From positions 1 through 6,397 of the forward strand of contig JAISMA010000242.1 in assembly GCA_031276985.1 (NCBI GenBank): 6,397 nucleotides of DNA, given 5' to 3'. The stretch is from Helicobacteraceae bacterium (GTDB lineage Bacteria > Campylobacterota > Campylobacteria > Campylobacterales > SZUA-545). The position numbers and the translations under genes are program-made. The first letter of the stretch is position 1; every line of letters starts with the position of its first letter. This document shows, one piece after another, positions 1-6,201 of this stretch. The notes beneath the pieces are model-generated. The model worked only from the letters and a program-made list of their open reading frames with translations. It did no database searches and was not told the origin of the DNA.

Positions 1-848
1 GCGAGTTTTTCGGCGCTAAATCTACCGAATTCATGCGGGTGAAACCATATATGATATATTAAGCCGTTTTTTGCCGCTTGCAACATTGATCGCTTAACGC
101 GCTTTAGTCTAACGTTGGCGCTTAATTTATTAAACGGATTTAACGACGTTATATTTGGTCTATAGTGTTCGCTGCCGCGTATATTAAGTATTTCGTCGCC
201 AAAAATATCGCTTACGAGATAAGGACGATCGTTCAAGAGCGGAAAATATCGATCTATATCGCGTAGTTTTTTATTGTTTGCGTAAATATCCCTGCCGCGA
301 TAGCAAATAATTCCAAGCTCTTTGCAAACGGGTAAATAATCCGCGTTGCATTGGTTTCTTGGAAAGACTATAGATCGTATATTTACGCCTTTTTCATTGG
401 CGATTGCGATCGCTTCGCTTAAATCGGCGCGAAAACTTTCAATCGTTTGCCCTTTAGCCAGCGCGTTGTAGTGCGAAAGCGTGTGCGTGGCGATTTCGTG
501 ATTGTTTCGCGTTTTTATCTCTTCGATAATTTTTGGCGCGAAATGATAACGATCTTCGGGCATATTTTGTAGGTTATCGATATACGCGCCGTAGGGCGAA
601 ACGTTTGCATTGTTGTAACGCGGCAAGATCGCGGGGATATGCGCTAAAATCTCGTCTTTGTTTTTGAGAAACAAAAATCCGACGGCGGCAATCGTGGAGT
701 TTATATTGAAACGATCAAAAATATCAAGCGTTTTTGGCATAGCTTCATGCACGCCTAAAATAGCGTCGCCATAACTGTCTATCGATCGGTTTTCGCGCAC
801 GCCCCACATTAGTTCAAAATCAAGCGAAATAATAAAATATCCGTTCAT
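1..848 (-). CDS. Polysaccharide deacetylase family protein (CE4/NodB-like), C-terminus missing
   Basis: An open frame of 282 codons from ATG 848-846 runs off the left edge with no stop. It begins MNGYFIISLDFELMWGVREN, the SLDFExxWG start seen in a subgroup of NodB-homology deacetylases. D10 probably takes the catalytic base position. E12 stands where classical CE4 enzymes have a metal-binding Asp. HTLSH (122-126) is the metal-binding H-x3-H motif, FPRNQ (162-166) corresponds to motif 3, GIICYRG (179-185) follows, and HIWFHPHEF (266-274) gives the later His motif. Such zinc-type enzymes remove N- or O-acetyl groups from sugars. No signal peptide is apparent, so it may act on a cytoplasmic lipid-linked or nucleotide-linked glycan rather than on peptidoglycan. 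It follows the GT4 gene by 15 nt with its own AAGG site, which points to a role in modifying the same glycan. The exact substrate is unknown. Confidence 0.82.
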   Translation of the reverse strand, partial: MNGYFIISLDFELMWGVRENRSIDSYGDAILGVHEAMPKTLDIFDRFNINSTIAAVGFLFLKNKDEILAHIPAILPRYNNANVSPYGAYIDNLQNMPEDRYHFAPKIIEEIKTRNNHEIATHTLSHYNALAKGQTIESFRADLSEAIAIANEKGVNIRSIVFPRNQCNADYLPVCKELGIICYRGRDIYANNKKLRDIDRYFPLLNDRPYLVSDIFGDEILNIRGSEHYRPNITSLNPFNKLSANVRLKRVKRSMLQAAKNGLIYHIWFHPHEFGRFSAEKL

Positions 849-854
849 TTAGCG

Positions 855-858
855 CCTT
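855..858 (-). promoter_or_regulatory. Ribosome binding site of the deacetylase gene
   Basis: AAGG on the minus strand lies 6 nt before the ATG at 848-846, within the 15-nt gap after the GT4 gene. It supports this start and continued translation of the same transcript. Confidence 0.55.
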
Positions 859-863
859 TTAAG

Positions 864-1877
864 TTAGTTCATAACGATCGATCGGTAAAGCTCGATATAG
901 CTTTTTGCCATATTTTCTGGCGAAAAATTATCCGCTTTTGCTTTTGCCGTTTTAACGATTGCGGATAAATCGGTTTTTAGCGCCGTCTCGATCGCGTTTT
1001 TTATGGCGTTTGCGTCTTTTGGCTCTACGAGAAAACCGCTTATATTATTTTCTATTAGCTCTGGTATGCCGCCAACGTTTGTCGCTATAATGGGAGTTCC
1101 GATTCGCATAACGTCGATCAGCGTCGATCCTAGCCCTTCTTCTAACGAAGGAAACGCGAACAGATCAAACGCCGCTATATAATCGGCTACGTTATTTTTA
1201 AAACCTTCAAAATATATATTGTCTAAATCTTTCGCGCTTGTCTTTAGTTTCGCTTCGTCTTTGCCGCTGCCTACCAAAACAAACGCTAAATCCTTGCGGT
1301 TTAACATACGCGCCGCGTCGATTAGATAGCCGTGTCCTTTGTGATCGATTAACGCGCCGATTGAGCCGATGATTTTTTTGTTTTCAAATCTCTGTTTTAT
1401 TTGCGTCGCGTTTGCGGCGTTTGGCGTTAGATCGGCGCTTGCGCTTGGTATGATCGCCGTATCTAGCGATCTATCGGCTGATTTTACGATCGTTTCAATA
1501 GCCTTTGAAAGCGTAACGATCTTTCGCGCTTTTTTGTATATTTTGATCGTTCTTGGTTTAATTTGGTTTAACACGCGGCGGGTGATAATATACGGCGTTT
1601 TTCTTAATATATTCTCTATCCATGCCCAACGCGCCGCTTTCGCTTCGTGCGCGTGCAATAGATCGGTTTTGACGCCGTTAAGATGTCCGCTAAAAAAATA
1701 ATTGGCGAAGCGAAATTCAAGCGCGTTTATATCTTTTAACCGCTCTATCATTGGCGAATCGCGGCGACAGACAAGGGTTTGTTTTATATCCGTTTTTGCA
1801 AGCTCGCTAATTAGCAATATCGTCTGCCTTTCGCCGCCGCGAAAACCTCGCGCTAGGTTAATGTGCGTTATATGCAT
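864..1877 (-). CDS. GT4-family glycosyltransferase, probable lipopolysaccharide core or side-chain enzyme
   Basis: A 337-residue GT-B glycosyltransferase of family GT4. The acceptor half begins with NLARGFRGGERQ (7-18), whose Gly-rich loop is typical of the N-terminus, and HAHEAKAARWAW (75-86). The donor half has GSIGALIDHKGH (171-182, K180 likely contacting the donor phosphates), VGSGKDEAKL (202-211), and FPSLEEGLGSTLIDVM (243-257). In the last, the E-x7-E pair reads with Asp at 255 in the second acidic position. TNVGGIPELI (266-275) follows, as usual. No signal peptide or membrane segment is visible, in keeping with a cytoplasmic-face enzyme. Donor and acceptor sugars cannot be read from sequence. 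It starts at ATG 1877, 20 nt inside waaF, with only a weak GAG upstream, so translation is probably coupled to waaF. A pseudaminyltransferase role is possible but unsupported by any motif. Confidence 0.85.
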   Translation of the reverse strand: MHITHINLARGFRGGERQTILLISELAKTDIKQTLVCRRDSPMIERLKDINALEFRFANYFFSGHLNGVKTDLLHAHEAKAARWAWIENILRKTPYIITRRVLNQIKPRTIKIYKKARKIVTLSKAIETIVKSADRSLDTAIIPSASADLTPNAANATQIKQRFENKKIIGSIGALIDHKGHGYLIDAARMLNRKDLAFVLVGSGKDEAKLKTSAKDLDNIYFEGFKNNVADYIAAFDLFAFPSLEEGLGSTLIDVMRIGTPIIATNVGGIPELIENNISGFLVEPKDANAIKNAIETALKTDLSAIVKTAKAKADNFSPENMAKSYIELYRSIVMN

Positions 1878-2868
1878 TTACGTTCTCGTTTTTGGTTAGA
1901 TTTATAAGCGCGTTATAAACCATTTCGGGGGTTATATTATTAAGACAATTGGTATGACCAAACGGGCAAACGCGCTTAAAACACGGCGAACAGGCGAGAT
2001 TAAGCGAAACGATCGCCTTTTTATCGGTTAGCGGCGGCGTGTGATCGCTTGTAGAAGAGCCGTAAATGGCTACAATCGGCGTATTTACCGCGGCGGCGAT
2101 ATGCATTAAACCTGAATCGTTCGCTATCGCCGCTTCGCAATAGGCTATTAGATCGATCGCGTCTTTTATGGTAGTTTGTCCGCATAGGTTTTTGACGTTT
2201 GGATTATCTTGCGCGATTAGCTCGCCTATCAAATGATCTTTATGCGATCCGATCAATAAAATCTCTTTATTATTAAGCGCTTTTGCCAAGGCGCTGAAAT
2301 GTTTTGGCGACCACCTTTTTGCTTCGCCGTATTCCGCGCCGATAAAAAACGCGATCGGCTTTGTTTGAACGCTAAATCTTTCGATCAGTTTCGCTTGATT
2401 TGCAAGATCGATATAAAGGCTGGGATTTATAATTTCCGCGCCCGCTTCGTCTAACGCTAAATAACGCTCCGCCATAAGCGTCATAGTTTTTTTATCGAGT
2501 TTTTTGCGATCGTTTATTAGCCAAAAACGCGCCTCGCCAATAAAGCCGCTTCTAATCGGGATATTGGCAAAAAAAGCGACTAACGCCGATTTGAATGTGA
2601 TCGGCGTAACGATAGCGCGATCGTAACGCTCGTCGCGGAGCGAAACGCCAAGCGCTCTTCGCTTGCCAAAGCCAAATTCGCCGCGCTTAACGTCAAGCGC
2701 GATTGATCGTCTTATTTCGCTCATTCTATCCGCTACGTCGATTGACCATTTCGGCGCGATTATATCTATCGCGCAATCCGCGCCGTAACGCTTTTTTATA
2801 TGCTTAAAAAGAGTCTGCGCTATGACCATATCGCCAATCCAATTTGGCGCGATTATCAAAAACTTCAA
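1858..2868 (-). CDS. waaF: ADP-heptose:LPS heptosyltransferase II
   Basis: A 336-residue GT9-family enzyme that transfers the second L-glycero-D-manno-heptose from ADP-heptose to the inner core of lipopolysaccharide at the cytoplasmic face of the inner membrane. The N-terminus, IIAPNWIGDMVIAQTLF (5-21), contains the GD motif with D13, the expected catalytic base. Then come FKSALVAFFANIPIRSG, GAEYGEAKRW, and the ADP-heptose-binding stretch ANDSGLMHIAAAVNTPIVA. SPCFKRVCPFGHTNC (294-308) is a WaaF signature with cysteines at 296, 301 and 308, plus C293. The length is normal. The start is TTG at 2868-2866, overlapping the pseI TGA as TTGA, with an SD four-base match 7 nt upstream; no ATG fits the conserved N-terminus. 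The stop lies 20 nt inside the next gene. WaaF rather than WaaC is favoured by the N-terminus and the Cys/His segment. Confidence 0.9.
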   Translation of the reverse strand: MKFLIIAPNWIGDMVIAQTLFKHIKKRYGADCAIDIIAPKWSIDVADRMSEIRRSIALDVKRGEFGFGKRRALGVSLRDERYDRAIVTPITFKSALVAFFANIPIRSGFIGEARFWLINDRKKLDKKTMTLMAERYLALDEAGAEIINPSLYIDLANQAKLIERFSVQTKPIAFFIGAEYGEAKRWSPKHFSALAKALNNKEILLIGSHKDHLIGELIAQDNPNVKNLCGQTTIKDAIDLIAYCEAAIANDSGLMHIAAAVNTPIVAIYGSSTSDHTPPLTDKKAIVSLNLACSPCFKRVCPFGHTNCLNNITPEMVYNALINLTKNENVNAYNAH

Positions 2869-3947
2869 TCGTTCGCCTTGTTTGCGATCGTTTCGCGGGC
2901 AACCGTTTCGTCCGCAACCGTTTCATCTAAGATCGGCTCTCCGCGCTCAATATCGCGCGAGGCGAAACTGTGTAAAACGCGGCGCAACTCTTTTGGTTTA
3001 AGTCCGTAACCCGGTCTAATAACCCGCGTGTTTTCGCGGGTGAATGGCTCGCCTTTTTTGATATTCTTTACGGCGTAGATCGATCGGCGAAAAACGCGGT
3101 TTTTTATCTCGCTTTCCGCGCGTTTTAGCCCCTCTACGCCTAACGCTTTCCACGCCTCGCATACCGTTTGTTTTAACTCGCTTAATCCTTGCGAATCTAC
3201 CGAAAAAGCGCTATCGGGCGTGATCAAAGCGCTATGCGGCGCGAAATGTTTTTCGATTAAAACCGCGCCAAGCGCCACGCTTGTAACGGCGGCGATAACG
3301 CCCAGCGTATGATCCGATAAACCGACTTCTACTTTGAAGCGTTTTTGCAGATACGCGACAGATCGCGTGTTAGCCGTTTCTATCGGCGCGGGATATTCGC
3401 TCACGCAATGCAAAAGCATAATCGATTTAGCGCCGTTTGAACGGGCTATTTCAAGCGCTTCTCCAATCTCTTCCTCGCTCGCCAAACCAGTCGATATTAT
3501 TAGCGGTTTTTCCGTCCGCGCCGCCGCTTCTATTAACTCGCAATCGACCAGCTCAAACGAGGCGATCTTATATGCGGGAGCGTTCAGGCTTTCAAGCAGA
3601 TCTACGCATGAAGCGTCAAACGGCGCGCTAAAAAGCGTAACGCCGATATTTCTAGCGCGATCAAATAGCGCTTTATGCCACGCAAACGGCGTGTGCGCTT
3701 GTTTATATAGATCGTAAAGCGTCTGTCCGCTCCATAAACCGCCGCGAATAACAAAATCTTCTTTGTCGCAATCGATTGTGAGCGTGTCGGGTTCGTAGGT
3801 TTGTATTTTTACCGCGTCCGCGCCCGCATTTTTCGCCGCGTCGATAGCCTTTAGCGCGTTTTCAAGCGATCCGCCGTGATTGGCGCTTAATTCGGCTACG
3901 ATATACGGCGCGTTCGCGGCGCTAATTTCGCGGTTGTTTATAATCAT
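2865..3947 (-). CDS. pseI: Pseudaminic acid synthase
   Basis: A 360-residue NeuB-family enzyme that condenses 2,4-diacetamido-2,4,6-trideoxy-L-altrose with phosphoenolpyruvate to give pseudaminic acid. The N-terminal TIM-barrel domain (about 14-270) shows AELSANHGGS (18-27), KIQTYEPDT (47-55), then RGGLWSGQTLYDLY, FSAPFD, GLSDHTLG and IEKHF; the histidines of the last two are the usual metal ligands. The RGGLWSGQTLYDLY block is typical of PseI rather than sialic acid NeuB. A C-terminal SAF (antifreeze-like) domain starts around NRVFRRSIYAVKNIKKGE and includes RPGYGLKP. The ATG at 3947 follows purine-rich AAGAGAG (3952-3958). The last 20 residues form an unusual tail of three ETVA/ETIA units (341-355) beyond the normal SAF end. 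The TGA stop overlaps the TTG start of waaF by 4 nt. PseH, normally acting before PseG, is not among the neighbours. Confidence 0.92.
   Translation of the reverse strand: MIINNREISAANAPYIVAELSANHGGSLENALKAIDAAKNAGADAVKIQTYEPDTLTIDCDKEDFVIRGGLWSGQTLYDLYKQAHTPFAWHKALFDRARNIGVTLFSAPFDASCVDLLESLNAPAYKIASFELVDCELIEAAARTEKPLIISTGLASEEEIGEALEIARSNGAKSIMLLHCVSEYPAPIETANTRSVAYLQKRFKVEVGLSDHTLGVIAAVTSVALGAVLIEKHFAPHSALITPDSAFSVDSQGLSELKQTVCEAWKALGVEGLKRAESEIKNRVFRRSIYAVKNIKKGEPFTRENTRVIRPGYGLKPKELRRVLHSFASRDIERGEPILDETVADETVARETIANKAND
2876..2879 (-). promoter_or_regulatory. Ribosome binding site for the TTG start of waaF
   Basis: AAGG on the minus strand, within the last codons of pseI, lies 7 nt before the TTG at 2868-2866. 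It supports that TTG, which also places the WaaF N-terminal strand and D13 at their usual positions. Confidence 0.5.
2883..2927 (-). repeat. Three tandem 15-bp units in the 3' end of pseI
   Basis: Three adjacent 15-bp units (2913-2927, 2898-2912, 2883-2897) encode DETVA, DETVA and RETIA. The first two in translation order match at 13 of 15 bases, and the third matches its neighbour at 10 of 15. Because the unit is a multiple of three, gain or loss of copies would keep frame. The array ends 15 nt before the waaF start codon. Confidence 0.75.
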
Positions 3948-3970
3948 TTGGCTCTCTTTGAAATCTCAAA

Positions 3971-5038
3971 TTATCGCAAAGCCGCGCTTTGCATAGCTTC
4001 GCAAATCCGCGCCGCGCCCAAACCGTCGCATATCTCAAACGCCGCCCGTTCGCAACGCCTAAATCGCGCCTCGTCCAAACGTTCCAGCGCCAAACCGATC
4101 GTCTCTTCGGCGATAACCGCGCCCGCCGCGCCAAGCCTTGCGAGGTTTTCTCGCTGATTGTCCGCCGCCGCCGCCGTAACGCATGCCAAACCTAAGCAGG
4201 CGCGTTCGTAAGCGCTCACGCCAAGCGCGCCCACGCCAAGATCGGAGCGCAAAATCAAAAGCGGCATATCGTCCGTATCAAAACGCCAATCAATCTTTAG
4301 CCCAAGTTTGCCTCCAAGCGCTTGATATTCGGCTATGCGAGGAGCGCGAGAGCTTAAAACCGCGACGAGCGCCGCGTTCGCAAAACGACTTTTGGCGAGC
4401 GCGTTTAGCGCGACGGCGATTAAACCAATCGAATCGATTCCGCCCATAGAAACCAAAACGGTTTTCGGCGGAAAGCGGCGCGGCATGGCAAGAGCGCGAA
4501 AACGCCCGTAATCCGATCTTAGCGGCTGATATTGCGATCCGCATAAGAGCTTGCAGCGCTTTGAAACCAAAGACGAATAATCCCCCGCTTCGCGCAAGAA
4601 AGCGCCGTCGATTAGCAGATCGCATTCATGCGCTCTGTCGGCTAGATCGTCCAAAACGGCGATCTTGCGCGTATAAGTTCGCATAGCGCTTTCAAAACGG
4701 CGATCAAGCGCGTAGGAGTCAATCAAAAGCCAATCGACGATCCCGCGCTCTTTTAGCGCCGATTGAACGACGGCGATCTCCTCGTCCAAAGAAACGCCAA
4801 GCCACGACAGATGTTTGGGCTTTGGGTTTGCGACGACGCGAGGCGGACGCGATTGCGGCAGTTTAACGACCTCGAAATTCGCCGCCGTAATCCAATGAAC
4901 GCCGCTTGATTCAAAATCGCGGCAGATAAAATATACCAAAAAGCCTCGCGATCTAAGCTCCAGCGCGATATTCAGCGTTCTTGAAAGATGTCCGTAACCT
5001 ATCGCGGCGGAACTATCGACGCGGATCGCTACGCGCAA
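3971..5038 (-). CDS. pseG: UDP-2,4-diacetamido-2,4,6-trideoxy-beta-L-altropyranose hydrolase
   Basis: A 355-residue GT-B-fold hydrolase that removes UDP from the nucleotide sugar to free 2,4-diacetamido-2,4,6-trideoxy-L-altrose for PseI. The N-terminal signature RVDSSAAIGYGHLSR (6-20) holds the catalytic histidine, which falls at H17 when translation starts at the TTG 5038-5036; C. jejuni PseG also numbers it H17. Other family marks are DDLADR (130-135), CGSQYQPLR (166-174), SMGGID (197-202, normally GGSD-like) and the sugar-nucleotide region GVGALGVSAYER (268-279) with E278, then DNQREN. An alternative TTG at 5074 would add 12 residues and a longer overlap with pseF, without an SD site. It is longer than C. 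jejuni PseG (about 274 residues) but within the range of the wider family; I see no fused PseH acetyltransferase domain. It overlaps pseF by 10 nt and precedes pseI by 23 nt, implying coupled expression. Confidence 0.87.
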   Translation of the reverse strand: MRVAIRVDSSAAIGYGHLSRTLNIALELRSRGFLVYFICRDFESSGVHWITAANFEVVKLPQSRPPRVVANPKPKHLSWLGVSLDEEIAVVQSALKERGIVDWLLIDSYALDRRFESAMRTYTRKIAVLDDLADRAHECDLLIDGAFLREAGDYSSLVSKRCKLLCGSQYQPLRSDYGRFRALAMPRRFPPKTVLVSMGGIDSIGLIAVALNALAKSRFANAALVAVLSSRAPRIAEYQALGGKLGLKIDWRFDTDDMPLLILRSDLGVGALGVSAYERACLGLACVTAAAADNQRENLARLGAAGAVIAEETIGLALERLDEARFRRCERAAFEICDGLGAARICEAMQSAALR

Positions 5039-5703
5039 GCAAGCGCCCTGAACATAGCTTCGGCGCGAAGCCAATCGGCGGGCGAATCTATGTCCTGAAC
5101 GCGCCTTTTGTCGATCTGGTAGCCGATTGTCCGCGAATTAAAGATCGATTTGCCCTCCAAAAAAGCGTCGGCGCGCCCGAAGCAAAAGTGCGCCGCGTCG
5201 TGAAAGGCTTGCGGCAAATCCTGCGAGCGCTTCTGTTCGTTCTCGCTCCAAATCGCGCTGACGCGAAAGTTTTCGTCCATTTTCAAGGCGCGAAAGATCG
5301 GCGCTTCAAACGCGGCGATCGATAGCGCGAAATCGTTGTCTTGCAGCGCCCGTTCGGCTTGGCGCAGATCGTCAGGCGATATAAACGGCGCGGTCGCGTA
5401 AATTAGGCATGCGCGGTTAGCGCCTCCAATAGCTCTGATCGCGTGCGCGACGACGGGAACGACGCCGATAAAATCGTCGCTAAGTTCCGTCGGGCGCATA
5501 AAAGGAACGCTTGCGCCAAGCGATTTTGCGAGTTGCGCGATCTCCTCGTCGTCGGTGGATACGATTGTTTCGTCGAAAACGCCGCTTGTCAGCGCGGCGG
5601 CAATCGAATAGGCGATAACGGGTTTGCCGCAGAACGGGCGGATATTTTTGCGCTCGATTCGTTTGCTACCGCCTCTTGCGGGGATTACGGCGATCGTTTT
5701 CAC
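5029..5703 (-). CDS. pseF: CMP-pseudaminic acid synthetase (pseudaminic acid cytidylyltransferase)
   Basis: A 224-residue cytoplasmic cytidylyltransferase that activates pseudaminic acid with CTP to give CMP-pseudaminic acid and pyrophosphate, the last step of the pathway. The nucleotide-binding signature IPARGGSKRI (7-16) is followed by FCGKPVIAYSI (24-34), STDDEEIA (49-56), PFMRPTELSDD (67-77) and YATAPF (102-107). Near the C-terminus, QDIDSPADW carries the expected metal-binding acidic residues. The length is normal for PseF. The start is GTG at 5703-5701, placed so that the conserved hydrophobic strand begins at residue 3; upstream only a weak AGG lies 8 nt away, and no better start exists in the 18-nt gap after dksA. 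The related NeuA and LegF enzymes share these motifs; assignment to pseudaminic acid rests mainly on the adjacent pseG and pseI. The end overlaps pseG by 10 nt. Confidence 0.88.
   Translation of the reverse strand: MKTIAVIPARGGSKRIERKNIRPFCGKPVIAYSIAAALTSGVFDETIVSTDDEEIAQLAKSLGASVPFMRPTELSDDFIGVVPVVAHAIRAIGGANRACLIYATAPFISPDDLRQAERALQDNDFALSIAAFEAPIFRALKMDENFRVSAIWSENEQKRSQDLPQAFHDAAHFCFGRADAFLEGKSIFNSRTIGYQIDKRRVQDIDSPADWLRAEAMFRALACA
5046..5049 (-). promoter_or_regulatory. Ribosome binding site for the TTG start of pseG
   Basis: AGGG on the minus strand, inside the end of pseF, lies 7 nt before the TTG at 5038-5036. The upstream in-frame TTG at 5074 has no comparable purine-rich site. Together with the residue numbering of the catalytic histidine this decides the pseG start. 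Confidence 0.5.
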
Positions 5704-5721
5704 AGCGCAAACCTAGCCAAA

Positions 5722-6126
5722 TCAAAAACCGCCCGAATGCCTCGCGGGAGCAAATCCGTTTTTGGACGACGAAGACGCGACGTTTTTTTCGTACGCTTCG
5801 CGGCAGACGATGCAGTAACGCGCATGCGGTTTTACAAGCATTCTATCCTCGCCGATAGGCTCGCCGCACATTTCGCAAACGCCGAAAGTCCCTTGACTTA
5901 CCTTTGTGAGCGCATACTCGATCTCTTTAAGCTCCTGCGCCTGTTGCTCGCCGATTGCCGCTTCCGTTTGGGCGCTTAGATTCACCGTGGCTATATCGAC
6001 CTCGTCGTTCATCTCGATCTGCGCCGCGTTCGTCGTTTCGCTGAACGCCTCCTGAATGTTGCGCTCGATCTGCTCTTTGCGCTTCAACAGAATTTTCACC
6101 AGTCTCTCAACCATACGCGCTCTCAT
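5722..6126 (-). CDS. dksA: RNA polymerase-binding transcription factor, DksA/TraR family
   Basis: A 134-residue protein of the DksA/TraR family, whose members enter the RNA polymerase secondary channel and, with ppGpp in well-studied species, retune transcription in stress and starvation. An N-terminal helical region (about 1-75) contains the DxxDxA pattern (D41, D44, A46) equivalent to the coiled-coil tip residues D71, D74 and A76 of E. coli DksA, needed for function. A C4 zinc finger follows: C84, C87, C105 and C108, with the same CX2C-X17-CX2C spacing as E. coli. The KPHARYC stretch (99-105) is typical of the family. It is shorter than E. coli DksA (151 residues) and ends in a low-complexity Ser/Gly tail from about residue 115. 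The start is set by a strong AAGGAT site. The stop is only 18 nt before pseF, so co-transcription is likely. Whether it acts as a global DksA or a specialised paralogue cannot be told from sequence alone. Confidence 0.9.
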   Translation of the reverse strand: MRARMVERLVKILLKRKEQIERNIQEAFSETTNAAQIEMNDEVDIATVNLSAQTEAAIGEQQAQELKEIEYALTKVSQGTFGVCEMCGEPIGEDRMLVKPHARYCIVCREAYEKNVASSSSKNGFAPARHSGGF

Positions 6127-6131
6127 AAATA

Positions 6132-6137
6132 ATCCTT
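6132..6137 (-). promoter_or_regulatory. Ribosome binding site of dksA
   Basis: AAGGAT on the minus strand lies 5 nt before the ATG at 6126-6124. This is the clearest Shine-Dalgarno match in the window. It favours this ATG over the in-frame ATG four codons downstream (6114-6112). Confidence 0.7.
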
Positions 6138-6173
6138 ATTTGATACGGAACTAATCCGATAAAAATTGTGCGA

Positions 6174-6179
6174 ATTCTA
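6174..6179 (-). promoter_or_regulatory. Possible -10 element upstream of dksA
   Basis: The minus strand reads TAGAAT here, five of six matches to the sigma-70 -10 consensus, 47 nt before the dksA start codon. This is the only intergenic gap in the window long enough for a promoter. No convincing -35 box is present at the right distance, but -35 conservation is weak in Campylobacterota. In an AT-rich gap such a match can arise by chance, so this is a candidate only. Confidence 0.3.
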
Positions 6180-6201
6180 GCGACTAATGCTGAATAACGC
6201 C

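Noticed and set aside
406..413. GCGATCGC octamer as evidence for a cyanobacterial origin
   Set aside because: Only one full octamer was noticed, and WaaF, the Pse enzymes and DksA point to a proteobacterial-type Gram-negative; the wider CGATCG excess is reported separately.
1858..1877. Possible frameshift at the waaF/GT4 junction
   Set aside because: Both proteins have complete conserved termini; the 20-nt overlap is a normal operon junction, not a broken gene.
3334..3717. Open frame of 127 codons on the plus strand opposite pseI
   Set aside because: It lies fully antisense to a strongly conserved enzyme, has no SD site or recognisable motif, and is an expected by-product of high GCG/CGC codon use.
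4290..4625. Minus-strand open frame inside pseG in another frame
   Set aside because: It is Arg-rich, motif-free and fully contained in pseG, whose own frame carries all family signatures.
5443..5979. Open frame of 178 codons on the plus strand across pseF and dksA
   Set aside because: It spans two well-supported antisense genes and its translation is Arg/Ala/Phe-rich with no domain; it is a shadow frame.
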